From positions 558,001-622,000 of the forward strand of contig NZ_JAKGTI010000001.1 of the NCBI RefSeq assembly GCF_021568695.1: 64,000 nt of DNA, written 5' to 3'. Every line of letters starts with the position of its first letter. Position 1 is the first letter of the stretch. The notes under the pieces are model-generated. The model searched no databases and was not told where the DNA came from. It was given only the letters and a program-made list of their open reading frames with translations. This document shows, piece by piece, positions 8,714 through 17,561 of the stretch. The position numbers and the translations under genes are program-made. This stretch comes from Maritalea mediterranea. GTDB taxonomy: Bacteria; Pseudomonadota; Alphaproteobacteria; Rhizobiales; Devosiaceae.

Positions 8714-8717
8714 AGCC

Positions 8718-9203
8718 TCACCCCTTCTTCACAACCGCCGGAATGGCCTTTTGAAACTTGATCTTATCCATCACCACCTGGCTGTAGGTTTTGGAAATGA
8801 AGGGCTGGCGCATCAGGCTGTTGCGGACGAAGCGGTGGAAGGCGCGCATGTCGGTGGCCAGCACTTTCAGCACATAATCATATTCGCCCGTGGTGGCGTA
8901 ACATTCCAAAATTTCCGGGATGGATTCCACGAGATGGATAAACTGCTCAATATAATCATCGCTATGCCGCTGCAGGCTGATTTGCAGTAAAATGGTTTCC
9001 TGATAGCCCATTTTCTCTGGCGAAACGGTCAGGCCGTAACCTTGAATAACGCCCGCTTCTTCGAGCGCATTGATGCGACGCCAAACGGAGGAAACGGAGC
9101 TGCCCACCTGGTTGGCGATCTCTTGGTTGGAGATGCGACTATTCTTTTGCAACAGCTCGAGTATCTTTCCATCAATTTGATCGATTTTGAGTAAGTTATT
9201 CAA
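8718..9203 (-). CDS. Lrp/AsnC-family transcriptional regulator
   Basis: A 161-residue Lrp/AsnC regulator: N-terminal winged helix (KIDQIDGKILELLQKNSRIS, then NQEIANQVGSSVSSVWRRI, residues about 6-44) and a C-terminal RAM effector domain (GEYDYVLKVLATDMRAFHRF near residue 105). Such proteins usually bind an amino acid and regulate its metabolism. It is divergent from the indolepyruvate ferredoxin oxidoreductase gene, so control of that aromatic/branched 2-oxoacid catabolic gene is likely (inference). The intergenic region carries a near-palindrome AATTGTGCAATT at 9225-9236. Confidence 0.92.
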   Translation of the reverse strand: MNNLLKIDQIDGKILELLQKNSRISNQEIANQVGSSVSSVWRRINALEEAGVIQGYGLTVSPEKMGYQETILLQISLQRHSDDYIEQFIHLVESIPEILECYATTGEYDYVLKVLATDMRAFHRFVRNSLMRQPFISKTYSQVVMDKIKFQKAIPAVVKKG

Positions 9204-9224
9204 ATTCCGGCTCCAAAGTGAAAA

Positions 9225-9236
9225 AATTGTGCAATT
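9225..9236. promoter_or_regulatory. Candidate Lrp-family operator
   Basis: The near-palindrome AATTG-TG-CAATT lies between the divergent lrp-type gene and iorAB, 22 bases upstream of the lrp start codon. It is a plausible autoregulatory or ior site, based only on symmetry and position. Confidence 0.3.
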
Positions 9237-9313
9237 ACCATGTCAATCACCTGCAAATCTGATCAGCTTTGTCAAGCAAAATAAGCGATAATACCTCTAG
9301 ATTAGAGGGGGAC

Positions 9314-12300
9314 ATGATGGATTTAACAACGCTTGATCGCGATATTTTTGCTTATCCTGATTATGAATTGCGCCACGGCATGGTGCGCGAGCGGGTCTTT
9401 TTGTCTGGCACCGACATTCTGGTGCGTATTCCCATTGAGCAGGCGAAAATTGACCAGGCAAATGGCCTGAATACCGCAGGCTTTATCTCCGGCTATCGCG
9501 GCTCCCCCCTCGGTGCCTATGATCAGGCGTTGGGCAAAGCCCAAAAAGTGCTGGATGAGCATAAAATCGACTTCCTCCCCGCCATCAATGAAGATCTGGC
9601 CGCAACGGCACTGATCGGCACACAAGAGGTGGCCAGCGATCCGGAGAAAACCGTCGACGGCGTGTTTGGCATCTGGTACGGCAAGGGCCCGGGCGTTGAC
9701 CGATCTGGCGATGCCTTGAAGCATGGCAACGCCCTCGGCGCATCCAAACAAGGTGGTGTGATTGCGTTTTTCGGCGACGATCATGGCTGCGTTTCCTCCT
9801 CCATGCCGCATCAATCGGATCAGGCGGGCGAGCACTACATGATGCCCGTGCTGCACCCGGCAGGCGTGGCTGACTATATTCCGTTTGGCCTTTATGGCTT
9901 CGCCGCGTCGCGCTACACGGGCGCATGGATCGGCTTTAAAACCATCTCCGAAGTGCTGGAAAGTAGCGCCGCCATTGAAGTGCCGGAACCACGTCGCTTT
10001 AAAGACCCAGAAGACTACACCCCGCCGCCCTTTGGCCTCAACCATGACCCGGCCACAAGCTTTGGCCCGGTGCTGGAGCAAAAGCTGCTCGCCCGGCTGG
10101 ACGCGATGCGCGCTTTCGCCAAAGCTAACCCGATTGACGAAGTGGCGTTTGGTGCCAAACAGCCAAAAATCGCCATTGTCGCGGTAGGCAAGGCCTTTGC
10201 CGATTTGATGCAGACCTTGCGCGATTTGGACATCAGCGAAACCAAAGCCAAGCGCATGGGGCTTGGGGTTTATAAGGTGGGGTTGGTGTGGCCGATTGAG
10301 CCAACGGGCTATCAACGCTTTTTGGCGAAAGCCGAAAAACTGCTGGTGGTGGAAGAAAAACGCGCGGTGGTGGAAACCCAGCTGAAAGAGCTGTTTTTCA
10401 ACCAACGCAACTTCACCATTATCGGCAAAAAAGACCTTGAGGGCGCCCCGCTTATCCCTGAAGCGGGTGAGTTGCGCCCCTCCATTTTGGCGCAGGTTGT
10501 TCATGAATATTTGGACCTTGAAGGCCTTCCTCCTTCCGCCTCACCTGCGCCAACTCTTGACGAGATCGATGTGGCGCGCCGGGTGCCTTATTTTTGCTCC
10601 GGCTGCCCGCACAATCGATCCACCAAATTGCCCGAGGGCAGCACCGCGCTGCCCGGCATTGGCTGCCATTATATGGCCTCCTGGATGGGCCGCGACACAG
10701 GCGGCATCGTGCAAATGGGCGGCGAGGGCGTCAATTGGATTGGCATGGAAAGCTATACGGGCAAAAAGCATATCTTCCAGAATTTGGGTGATGGCACCTA
10801 TTTCCATTCCGGCATGATGGCCATTCGCCAGGCGATTGCCGCCAAAGCCAATGTGACCTACAAAATCCTTTATAACCACGCGGTGGCCATGACTGGCGGT
10901 CAGGATGTGGATGGCGAGCTGAGCGTTGAAGCCATCGTGGCGCAACTTAAGGCGGAAGGCGTGGAGCGAATTGCGTTGGTAAGCGACAAGCCTGAACGGT
11001 TTGCCGCCGGCTTGATGCGCGGCAAAGGCTTGAGCCTCGACCACCGCAAAAACTTGGATGCGATCCAAGCCGAACTGCGCGATATTGAGGGCGTTACTGC
11101 TTTGATCTATGATCAGGGCTGCGCTACGGAAAAACGCCGCAAGCGCAAACGCGGGCTGATTGAAGACCCGAAAAAACGTGTCTTTATCAACCCCGATGTG
11201 TGCGAAGGCTGTGGCGATTGCTCGGTGCAATCAAACTGCATTTCCGTCAGCCCGGTGAAAACCAAATGGGGCGTGAAGCGCACGATCGACCAATCCTCCT
11301 GCAATAAAGATTTTTCCTGCATTGAAGGCTTTTGCCCCAGCTTTGTCACCATCGAAGGCGATGAGGAAAAAGAAACCGGCGACCAACATCGTCGCGACCA
11401 TTTGCTCACCCATATTGCCAGCCTGCCAGAGCCCAAATTCGCCACAACCGGCGAGGTGTTGATCACCGGCGTTGGCGGCACCGGGGTGGTGACCGTGGGG
11501 GCCGTTTTGGCCATGGCCGCACATCTGCAAGGCAAAGGGGCTTCGGTGCTCGATTTTATGGGCTTTGCGCAAAAAGGCGGTGCGGTGATCTCTCACCTCA
11601 AAATTTTGGAAAAGCCGGGGCTGGATACACCGGTGCGGATCGACAAGGGCGATGCCAATGCGGTGATCGCGTGCGATTTGGTGGTGGCGAATATGCCCGA
11701 GCCGATGGCCTGCCTGGACCCGAACAAAACCCACGTAATCGCCAACACCAAAATCCTGCCCACTGCAGATTTTGTGCTGCGTGGCCTAGCCGATTTCCAG
11801 GAAGAAATGCGCCTCAAAAAACTGAAAGAGGGCGCGCGGCAGGTTGTTTATTTCGACGTGACTGATCTGTCCGTGGCCCTGTTTGGCGACAGTGTCTTCT
11901 CCAACATGATGCTGACCGGCATGGCGTGGCAAAAAGGGCAAATCCCACTGGATGGCGATGCCATCCGCCGCGCGATCGAGCTGAACGGCAAAGCCATTGA
12001 GGCCAATTTAGATGCGTTTGAATTGGGGCGCTTGATCGCTGATCAACCAGAACTGTTTGCTGAAGACCAGGACGCTGAATTTGAGCAAACATTGGAGCAA
12101 TTGATCGCGGATCGTGCCGACTTCCTGACCCGCTATCAAAACGCTCAATATGCTGATCGGTATAAAGACGTGGTGGGCGAAGTGCAGGCCGCGGAAAATG
12201 CGTGGGGCAAAACTGGTTTAAGTGAAATAGTCGCGCATCAATTGGCCCGGGTTATGGCCTATAAGGATGAATATGAAGTTGCCCGCTTGCACCTTGAAAC

Positions 12301-12703
12301 AGCCCATCTCAATGAGATGAAAGGGCGGTTTAAAGACGGCGCGAAAATGACCTTCCATATGGCACCGCCGATGCTCAACTGGATCAAGGAACCAAATGGT
12401 CGCCCGAAGAAGTTCGCCATTCCGGGGGCTGTCGCTCTGCCGAGCTTGAAACTGCTGAACGCCATGCGCCCCTTGCGCGGCACCGCCTTCGACGTATTCG
12501 GCCTCAGCAAAGACCGCCGCGATGAGCGCAAACTGCGCGATGATTATATCGCCATAGTGGAAGATCTAGCGGCTAATCTGACCGCGGATAACCATGCCGA
12601 TGCGATGAAAAAGGCCAAGCTGGTCGATATAGTCAAAGGTTATGGCGTGGTGAAAGAGCAGGCGCTGGAGAAGTATCACAAGGCGTTGTCAGAACTGGCC
12701 TAG
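9314..12703 (+). CDS. Indolepyruvate ferredoxin oxidoreductase, fused alpha/beta subunits
   Basis: Thiamine diphosphate- and iron-sulfur-dependent 2-oxoacid oxidoreductase that converts arylpyruvates such as indolepyruvate or phenylpyruvate to the aryl-acetyl-CoA. The 1129-residue chain joins IorA and IorB. It has an N-terminal pyrimidine-binding region, CSGCPHNRS near 428, a TPP-binding region GIGCHYMASWMGRDTGG near 450, a ferredoxin-like cysteine cluster CEGCGDCSVQSNC near 628, and the gamma-type domain LITGVGGTGVVTVGAVLAMA near 715. The ATG at 9314 is chosen because AGAGGGGG lies 3-8 bases upstream. It is divergent from an Lrp regulator. Phenylpyruvate conversion would yield phenylacetyl-CoA, substrate of the paa genes downstream (inference). 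Confidence 0.93.
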   Translation: MMDLTTLDRDIFAYPDYELRHGMVRERVFLSGTDILVRIPIEQAKIDQANGLNTAGFISGYRGSPLGAYDQALGKAQKVLDEHKIDFLPAINEDLAATALIGTQEVASDPEKTVDGVFGIWYGKGPGVDRSGDALKHGNALGASKQGGVIAFFGDDHGCVSSSMPHQSDQAGEHYMMPVLHPAGVADYIPFGLYGFAASRYTGAWIGFKTISEVLESSAAIEVPEPRRFKDPEDYTPPPFGLNHDPATSFGPVLEQKLLARLDAMRAFAKANPIDEVAFGAKQPKIAIVAVGKAFADLMQTLRDLDISETKAKRMGLGVYKVGLVWPIEPTGYQRFLAKAEKLLVVEEKRAVVETQLKELFFNQRNFTIIGKKDLEGAPLIPEAGELRPSILAQVVHEYLDLEGLPPSASPAPTLDEIDVARRVPYFCSGCPHNRSTKLPEGSTALPGIGCHYMASWMGRDTGGIVQMGGEGVNWIGMESYTGKKHIFQNLGDGTYFHSGMMAIRQAIAAKANVTYKILYNHAVAMTGGQDVDGELSVEAIVAQLKAEGVERIALVSDKPERFAAGLMRGKGLSLDHRKNLDAIQAELRDIEGVTALIYDQGCATEKRRKRKRGLIEDPKKRVFINPDVCEGCGDCSVQSNCISVSPVKTKWGVKRTIDQSSCNKDFSCIEGFCPSFVTIEGDEEKETGDQHRRDHLLTHIASLPEPKFATTGEVLITGVGGTGVVTVGAVLAMAAHLQGKGASVLDFMGFAQKGGAVISHLKILEKPGLDTPVRIDKGDANAVIACDLVVANMPEPMACLDPNKTHVIANTKILPTADFVLRGLADFQEEMRLKKLKEGARQVVYFDVTDLSVALFGDSVFSNMMLTGMAWQKGQIPLDGDAIRRAIELNGKAIEANLDAFELGRLIADQPELFAEDQDAEFEQTLEQLIADRADFLTRYQNAQYADRYKDVVGEVQAAENAWGKTGLSEIVAHQLARVMAYKDEYEVARLHLETAHLNEMKGRFKDGAKMTFHMAPPMLNWIKEPNGRPKKFAIPGAVALPSLKLLNAMRPLRGTAFDVFGLSKDRRDERKLRDDYIAIVEDLAANLTADNHADAMKKAKLVDIVKGYGVVKEQALEKYHKALSELA

Positions 12704-12731
12704 GGGATAGGCGTGAATTTGGGGGCGATAG

Positions 12732-12768
12732 CACCCCACCCTTAATCCCTCCCCATCAGGGGGAGGGA
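12732..12768 (+). repeat. Dispersed repeat element A
   Basis: Reads CACCCCACCCTTAATCCCTC, then CCCATCAGGGGGAGGGA. It is a close match to the copy at 18128. Confidence 0.8.
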
Positions 12769-12845
12769 GACGAGCGTGCAGGGCACTTCCATTTGCACAG
12801 CGTTTGCATTTGAGAGAGAGCAAGCATTTCGCCATACACAACGTC

Positions 12846-13057
12846 ATCCTCGGGCTTGACCCGAGGATCCAAGCAGCGCCAACCAAGACGCACAACACCC
12901 AAAATGTACGGCCTAGAAAGTCCCAACTGGATTCCCGTCTGCGCGGGAATGACGATGGTGAGTTGGGTGCCTGAAAGAGCCCGGCCCCGGATTAAGTCCG
13001 GGGTGGTTTGGGGAAAGGCGCGATCTCCAACTGACCATCCCGGCCTTGAGCCGGGAT
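12846..13057. repeat. Cluster of four element-B palindromes
   Basis: Four inverted repeats with 7- to 9-bp arms and short loops lie within 212 bases (positions given in the enclosing region entry). Arms differ in sequence but share the GGG/CCC-rich layout and usually a TCAAG, TTAAG or CTTGA loop. Confidence 0.75.
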
Positions 13058-13206
13058 CAAACCTAACTTGCACAACGCTAAAGATGCTGTGCCGCCGCAT
13101 TGCGTCAGAACTACATCCACCACCTGCTCAAGGCAGTAGGGTTGCATAAAAAGCTAGCCGGTCACTGGTGTGAGGAATTGGCAAAGATCGGACGAGAAAG
13201 GCTTTC

Positions 13207-13539
13207 TCATTCACTTGTAAGAAGCAAAACGACGCCAGCTGGATCGGAAGTCCAATGGGCATTTAAATTGCCTAATGGCTCCAGTTCGTCACGTTTCGGA
13301 CTTTCAAGTACTCGAAGGGCGTCGTCGGGATCATCGGTGGACAATTCTAACCAAACATCAGTCTGGCTCTGTTTCTCGACCTGATCGATCCATAAGGTCA
13401 TCTCACCAAACTCAAATGCGACACTGTTGGCCTGTTCTTGAACGGGCTTTAGGCCGACGCGATCTCGATAAAAGGTGACGGTTTCTTCCCATTTATGCAA
13501 TGGCACTTTGATGGCGATGTTCTTGCCCGGCTGGATCAT
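13207..13539 (-). CDS. VOC (glyoxalase/bleomycin-resistance-like) family protein
   Basis: A 110-residue vicinal-oxygen-chelate fold protein. The features are KVPLHKWEETVTFYRDRVGLKPV at the N-terminus, FEFGEMTLWID in the middle and NLNAHWTSDPAGVVLLLTSE at the C-terminus, which match one beta-alpha-beta-beta-beta pair plus a partial second. Metal ligands cannot be assigned with confidence and the substrate is unknown. The start follows GGTGAGGAGCAACCG on the minus strand, a good ribosome-binding site. It is flanked by repeat-rich gaps and looks monocistronic. Confidence 0.75.
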   Translation of the reverse strand: MIQPGKNIAIKVPLHKWEETVTFYRDRVGLKPVQEQANSVAFEFGEMTLWIDQVEKQSQTDVWLELSTDDPDDALRVLESPKRDELEPLGNLNAHWTSDPAGVVLLLTSE

Positions 13540-13742
13540 CGGTTGCTCCTCACCTAATGAAAACCCTACCTTTAATTTTAGACATTGTCGGATGAATAGT
13601 CATTTGGTTTTCTGGAGGGCGTGGGCACAACGAGACGGCGCGCCAAGCAGTTGAGTTTGAAATCAATTATTCTCAGACCATGCCGGACAAGCAAGTGGCG
13701 TTCACGCCACGCGGGCTGAACCGGGATCAATCATATAGGTGA

Positions 13743-13761
13743 CCCCGGATCAAGTCCGGGG
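13743..13761. repeat. Dispersed palindrome (element B)
   Basis: Perfect arms CCCCGGA/TCCGGGG with loop TCAAG, 34 bases downstream of the paaE stop codon. It may double as a terminator for the paaABCDE operon, although no T-run follows. Confidence 0.7.
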
Positions 13762-13794
13762 CGGCCATGCAGATTGGCTTTTCAGATCAGCGAT

Positions 13795-14874
13795 CTAGCT
13801 CTCATCGAAATCCAGCGTCAGTTCGTCGCTGGTGGGGCGGGTTTGGCAGGCGAGGGTAAAGCCGGCTTCAATTTCCCAGGGTTCGAGTGAATAGTTCACA
13901 TCCATTTCGGCGCTGCCTTTGGCCACTTTGCAGCGGCAGGTGCAGCACATGCCGCCTTTGCAGGAGAAGGGCAGTTCCAGCCCGTGCTTACGAGCGGCTT
14001 CCAGTACTGTGTCTTCCGGATCGGAGAGGGTGAAGCTGCGGGTGGTGCCATCCAGCACCACTTCAACTTTCACGCCCTGTTCTGCCGCTTCGCGTTGTGC
14101 TTTGGTGGGCGCTTTGCGTGGGGTCTGGCCATCGGCGGGGGTGAACAATTCATAGTGGATTTTGTCGTGCGCCACGCCCATGCCTTCAAGGCTTTGACGG
14201 GCCACTTCAATCATTTCGCCCGGGCCGCACAAAAACACGCCATCAGCGGCTTTGGGATCGATCGCACCGGTGTTCACCAGCGCCTTGATTTTGTCCGCAT
14301 CAATGCGGCCATTCAAAATCGGCACGTCCTGATCTTCACGGCTAAGAATATGGATCAGCGTAAAGCGGTCCATAAACCGGTCTTTCAAAAACTCAAGCTG
14401 CTCGCGGAACATGATGGTGCCGGTTTCCCGGTTGCCATAAACCAAGGTCACTTCGGCCTCGTCATCGCCTTCCAACAAGGATTGCGCAATGGACATCATT
14501 GGCGTGATGCCTGAACCGGCGGCAATCAACAGTGCGTTTTTCATGCCGCCAATATCGGCGACAAAACGTCCGTCCGGGGTCATCACCTCAAGCTGGTCGC
14601 CCACTTTCAGATCGTTGGCCGCGAAGCTGGAAAAAACACCGTCTTCCACCCGGCGAATGCCCACCGTCAGGTCGGTGCAACCAAGCGGTGAGGAAACGGA
14701 ATAAGATCGCCGCACATCCTTGCCATCAATGGTGCTGCGCAGGGTCAAATATTGCCCCGGCTTGAACGCATAAGCCTCGCGTAAATCGTCATTAAGGGCA
14801 AAGCTGATGGCGCGTGCGTCTGGCGTCAGTTCTTCAATTTTCGAAATCGTCAGTGTGTGAAATTTAGGGGTCAT
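13795..14874 (-). CDS. paaE: Phenylacetyl-CoA 1,2-epoxidase reductase subunit PaaE
   Basis: Reductase that passes electrons from NADPH through FAD and a [2Fe-2S] cluster to the PaaABC oxygenase. The 359-residue protein has a ferredoxin-NADP reductase module (FKPGQYLTLR and RRSYSVSS for FAD, LIAAGSGITPMMSI for NADP) followed by a plant-type ferredoxin domain with SCKGGMCCTCRCKV near residue 303 and a final Cys in TLACQTRP. The start is set at 14874 (MTPKFHTLTISKIEEL). The longer open frame runs back through paaD and is not supported. It is the last gene of paaABCDE on the minus strand, 13 bases after paaD. Confidence 0.95.
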   Translation of the reverse strand: MTPKFHTLTISKIEELTPDARAISFALNDDLREAYAFKPGQYLTLRSTIDGKDVRRSYSVSSPLGCTDLTVGIRRVEDGVFSSFAANDLKVGDQLEVMTPDGRFVADIGGMKNALLIAAGSGITPMMSIAQSLLEGDDEAEVTLVYGNRETGTIMFREQLEFLKDRFMDRFTLIHILSREDQDVPILNGRIDADKIKALVNTGAIDPKAADGVFLCGPGEMIEVARQSLEGMGVAHDKIHYELFTPADGQTPRKAPTKAQREAAEQGVKVEVVLDGTTRSFTLSDPEDTVLEAARKHGLELPFSCKGGMCCTCRCKVAKGSAEMDVNYSLEPWEIEAGFTLACQTRPTSDELTLDFDES

Positions 14875-14887
14875 CTTTTTAAGGCCC

Positions 14888-15400
14888 TCAAATGCATTTG
14901 AAATAATCGAAAGGTTCACTACAGCTCGTGCAGCGATAATGTGCTTTGCACGCGGTGGACCCAAATTCAGATAGCTTTTCCGTGTCGGTGCTGCCGCATT
15001 TGGGGCAGGCGACAATGGTTTCGCCAAATAGGGCCAGCTTGGAGTTGGAGCCATCAACCGGCGGCGCGATGCCATAGGCGCGCAATTTTTCGCGGCCTTC
15101 ATCGCTGATCCAGTCTGTGGTCCAGGGCGGGGAGACAACGCGCTCAATTTTCGGGTCAAACCCGGCTTCACGCAGGGCCACCTCAATGGCCAATTCAATG
15201 GCCAACACGGCGGGACATCCGGTGTAAGTCGGCGTCACATAAGCCACCGCTTTGCCGTCTATCATTTGCACATCACGCAATATGCCAAGCTCGGCCACAT
15301 TCACGCACGGCACCTCAGGGTCGGGCACCAGAGCGGCGGCCGCCCATGCCTTTTGCGCGTCGGCTGAGCGGGTTGGCTTAAGCTGATGTACGTCCGCCAT
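14888..15400 (-). CDS. paaD: Phenylacetyl-CoA epoxidase assembly protein PaaD
   Basis: A member of the MIP18/SufT-like family needed for a functional phenylacetyl-CoA epoxidase, probably for iron-sulfur or diiron maturation. The 170-residue protein has an N-terminal DUF59-type domain (VPDPEVPCVNVAELGILRDV, then PTYTGCPA) and a C-terminal zinc-ribbon-like segment with CPKCGS, CKAHYRCTSC and a final C (about 130-170). The ATG at 15400 is 5 bases after the paaC stop. Its place in the order A-B-C-D-E supports the assignment. Confidence 0.95.
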   Translation of the reverse strand: MADVHQLKPTRSADAQKAWAAAALVPDPEVPCVNVAELGILRDVQMIDGKAVAYVTPTYTGCPAVLAIELAIEVALREAGFDPKIERVVSPPWTTDWISDEGREKLRAYGIAPPVDGSNSKLALFGETIVACPKCGSTDTEKLSEFGSTACKAHYRCTSCSEPFDYFKCI

Positions 15401-15405
15401 TGCCC

Positions 15406-16158
15406 TTACCAGCTCATATTCGGATAGGCGCGCTGCATATATTGCAAGTCGCTGAGCAGATGGCCCATCTCTTCACCATGATGCCCGGTGCGGCCCCCCA
15501 ATTGCGGGTACTCCACCTCTGGCATGGTCAATTTGGCCTGGTCAAACACATTGGAAACGGTGTTGGTCCATTGGGTGCGCATGGCTTCACGATCTGGCAA
15601 CGCATCAGTGTCAGCCGCCGCTTGCGCATCGGAGGACATATGGAACTGCTCTTCCACATAGGGGTGCAAAGCTTCAACTGCCGCTTGCATGCGTTGTGCA
15701 CTTTCCTCAGTGCCATCGCCAAGCCGCACCACCCATTCGCCCGCATGGCGAATATGGTAGGCCACTTCCTTGACCGATTTGCCGGCTATGCCGCGCACCG
15801 TCTCATCGCTGGAGTGCAGCGCCGCTTCCCAATAGGGGTGCATAAAGGCCGCAAAATAAAGCTGCTTGAGCATGGTGTGGGCAAAATCTTCATTTGGCCG
15901 TTCCACCAGCAGGCAGTTCTTATAGTCGCGGTCATAGCGCAAATAGGCGAGTTGATCCTCGTCGCGCCCTTCGCCTTCAAGTTCACCAGCATAGGTGTAA
16001 AGGCTGCGGGCGGCGCCGATCATATCAAGCGCCATATTTGGCATCGCCAAATCTTCTTCCAGCAAGGGGGCGTGGCCGCACCATTCTGAAACCCGATGGC
16101 CAAGGATCAAATGATCATCCGCCAGCTCGAGCAAAGCGTTGAACAAAGGCGCGCTCAT
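15406..16158 (-). CDS. paaC: Phenylacetyl-CoA epoxidase structural subunit PaaC
   Basis: Ferritin-like subunit that pairs with PaaA in the oxygenase; it lacks the catalytic diiron role of PaaA. The 250-residue protein shows family segments LELADDHLILGHRVSEWCGHAP and LDMIGAARSLYTYAGELEGEGRDEDQLAYLR in the N-terminal half and HHGEEMGHLLSDLQYMQRAYP at the end. The start overlaps the paaB stop region by one base (ATG ends at 16158), consistent with translational coupling. Confidence 0.95.
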   Translation of the reverse strand: MSAPLFNALLELADDHLILGHRVSEWCGHAPLLEEDLAMPNMALDMIGAARSLYTYAGELEGEGRDEDQLAYLRYDRDYKNCLLVERPNEDFAHTMLKQLYFAAFMHPYWEAALHSSDETVRGIAGKSVKEVAYHIRHAGEWVVRLGDGTEESAQRMQAAVEALHPYVEEQFHMSSDAQAAADTDALPDREAMRTQWTNTVSNVFDQAKLTMPEVEYPQLGGRTGHHGEEMGHLLSDLQYMQRAYPNMSW

Positions 16159-16442
16159 TACATATGCCCCACTTCTTCTGGAATGTCATAAAAGGTGGGG
16201 TGGCGATAAACCTTGTCAACGCCGGGTTCAAAATTTTCAGCCGCCTGATCGGGATCAGACGCAAAAATGGCCTTTGAGGGCACAACCCAAATGGAAACGC
16301 CTTCGCCGCGGCGTGTGTAGGTGTCCCGTGCAGCTTGCAGCGCAAGCACTTCGTCAGCGGCGTGCAAAGAGCCGCAATGCTTGTGGGACAAACCGTTGCG
16401 TGGACGGATAAAAACTTCCCAAAGTGGTGTTTCGTTAGACAT
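16158..16442 (-). CDS. paaB: Phenylacetyl-CoA epoxidase subunit PaaB
   Basis: Small bridging subunit of the phenylacetyl-CoA oxygenase (94 residues from the chosen start). Recognisable segments are PLWEVFIRPRNGLSHKHCGSLHAAD and YTRRGEGVSIWVVPSKAI, followed by RHPTFYDIPEEVGHM. Two start codons are possible. The one at 16442 (MSNETPL) lies 8 bases from AGGGAG, while the one at 16448 is only 2 bases away, so 16442 is preferred. It lies between paaA and paaC in the same operon. Confidence 0.93.
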   Translation of the reverse strand: MSNETPLWEVFIRPRNGLSHKHCGSLHAADEVLALQAARDTYTRRGEGVSIWVVPSKAIFASDPDQAAENFEPGVDKVYRHPTFYDIPEEVGHM

Positions 16443-16454
16443 GAACATTTCTCC

Positions 16455-17456
16455 CTATTCGGCGGCCTGTTGGGTTCGGCGGGTGGCGCGTTTTTCAGCG
16501 TGCGCCAAGGCGGCTTCCCGCACCCATGCGCCATCGTCCCATGCTTTTTTCCGGGCTTTAATGCGGTCGACATTCATGCGGCCACCGCCCTTAACCACAC
16601 GCCAGAATTCGTCCCAATCCAACGGGCCATGGTCATATCCGCCTTTGCCGCCATTCTTCTCCGGGTTCCACTTCAGTTCGGGATCCGGCACGGTCAGGCC
16701 CAGATATTCGGCTTGTGGCACGGTGGCATCGATAAATTTCTGCCGCAGTTCATCATTGGAAAAGCGTTTGATTTTCCATTTCATGCTCTGCTCAGAATGG
16801 CTGGACTCCGCATCATGTGGGCCAAACATCATCAAGGATGGCCACCACCAGCGATTGAGCGAATCTTGCGCCATTTGCTTTTGTTCTTCGGTGCCATTGC
16901 ACAGTGAAATCAGAATTTCATAGCCTTGGCGCTGGTGGAAGCTCTCTTCCTTACACACGCGGATCATCGCGCGGGCGTAGGGGCCGTAAGAACAGCGGCA
17001 CAGCGGAATCTGGTTCATAATCGCCGCGCCATCAACCAGCCAGCCAATGGTGCCAATGTCGGCCCAGGTTGGCGTGGGATAGTTGAAGATCGACGAATAT
17101 TTTGCCTTGCCGGAAAGCAGTTCTTCGGTCATCTGTTCGCGGGTCACACCGAGCGTTTCGGCAGCGGAATAAAGATAAAGTCCGTGACCACCTTCATCCT
17201 GCACTTTCGCCAGCAACGCAGCCTTGCGGCGCAGGCTTGGCGCACGAGTGATCCAATTGCCCTCAGGCAACATGCCCACAATTTCTGAATGGGCGTGCTG
17301 GCCGATCTGGCGCACCAATGTTTTGCGATAGCCTTCCGGCATCGCATCATTGGGTTCGATCTTTTCTTCCCGATCAATGCGGGCCTGAAACTTGGCCAGA
17401 AACTCTTCAGTTTCTTCCGTCTTGCCGTCAGCGCCGATTAAACCTTGTGAATACAT
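16455..17456 (-). CDS. paaA: Phenylacetyl-CoA epoxidase catalytic subunit PaaA
   Basis: Diiron oxygenase subunit that epoxidises the aromatic ring of phenylacetyl-CoA with O2. The 333-residue protein has the ferritin-like fold and iron-ligand regions: [27 protein letters not shown] and [15 protein letters not shown]. It is the first gene of paaABCDE. The upstream 105-base divergent gap contains a long inverted repeat (17512-17553) that is the likely control site. The start follows AGGAGGATGCTCAA on the minus strand. Confidence 0.96.
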   Translation of the reverse strand: MYSQGLIGADGKTEETEEFLAKFQARIDREEKIEPNDAMPEGYRKTLVRQIGQHAHSEIVGMLPEGNWITRAPSLRRKAALLAKVQDEGGHGLYLYSAAETLGVTREQMTEELLSGKAKYSSIFNYPTPTWADIGTIGWLVDGAAIMNQIPLCRCSYGPYARAMIRVCKEESFHQRQGYEILISLCNGTEEQKQMAQDSLNRWWWPSLMMFGPHDAESSHSEQSMKWKIKRFSNDELRQKFIDATVPQAEYLGLTVPDPELKWNPEKNGGKGGYDHGPLDWDEFWRVVKGGGRMNVDRIKARKKAWDDGAWVREAALAHAEKRATRRTQQAAE

Positions 17457-17511
17457 TTGAGCATCCTCCTACAGCATGCCTCTTGGCATCCCTCTCTCTC
17501 AGTGGTAATAA

Positions 17512-17553
17512 TACGTCACGAAATTTCACATATCAAGTAATTTTCGTAACATA
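17512..17553. promoter_or_regulatory. Inverted repeat between paaA and the divergent thioesterase gene
   Basis: Arms TACGTCACGAAA (17512-17523) and TTTCGTAACATA (17542-17553) are reverse complements at 10 of 12 positions (TAYGTYACGAAA). Arm centres are 30 bases apart, close to three helical turns, so a dimer or pair of dimers could bind one face. A regulator of the paaABCDE promoter (PaaX or TetR type, both encoded nearby) is the obvious candidate. Confidence 0.5.
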
Positions 17554-17561
17554 TCGGAGAG

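Larger units (their letters stand above)
8356..8717. other. Intergenic region with palindromes and a 51-bp tandem repeat
   Basis: No gene is supported. It contains ATTGCAAGA-ctcga-TCTTGCAAT (about 8440-8462), the palindrome ACCCCAAGA-tcaag-TCTTGGGGT (8536-8558) and two tandem 51-bp GC-rich units (8611-8713). The tandem units lie just downstream of the minus-strand lrp gene and could serve as its terminator. Confidence 0.6.
12704..13206. other. Repeat-rich intergenic island
   Basis: No gene is supported; short open frames here are made of repeat sequence. It contains repeat element A at 12732-12768 and four perfect or near-perfect palindromes: ATCCTCGGG-cttga-CCCGAGGAT (12846-12868), ATTCCCG...CGGGAAT (12931-12950), CCCCGGA-ttaag-TCCGGGG (12985-13003) and ATCCCGG-ccttgag-CCGGGAT (13037-13057). 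The segment 13090-13206 has no visible feature. Confidence 0.65.

Noticed and set aside
9323-10504. Open frame of 393 codons antisense to the indolepyruvate oxidoreductase
   Set aside because: Rich in His, Arg, Gln and Phe as expected for an antisense frame, with no motif or ribosome-binding site, while the plus-strand gene is unambiguous.
12704-13206. Possible CRISPR array
   Set aside because: The repeated units are palindromes of different sequence with irregular spacing; there is no constant repeat with unique spacers and no cas gene.
13100-13384. Open frame of 94 codons before and across the VOC gene
   Set aside because: Half of it is antisense to the VOC gene, and the rest has no recognisable sequence or good start site.
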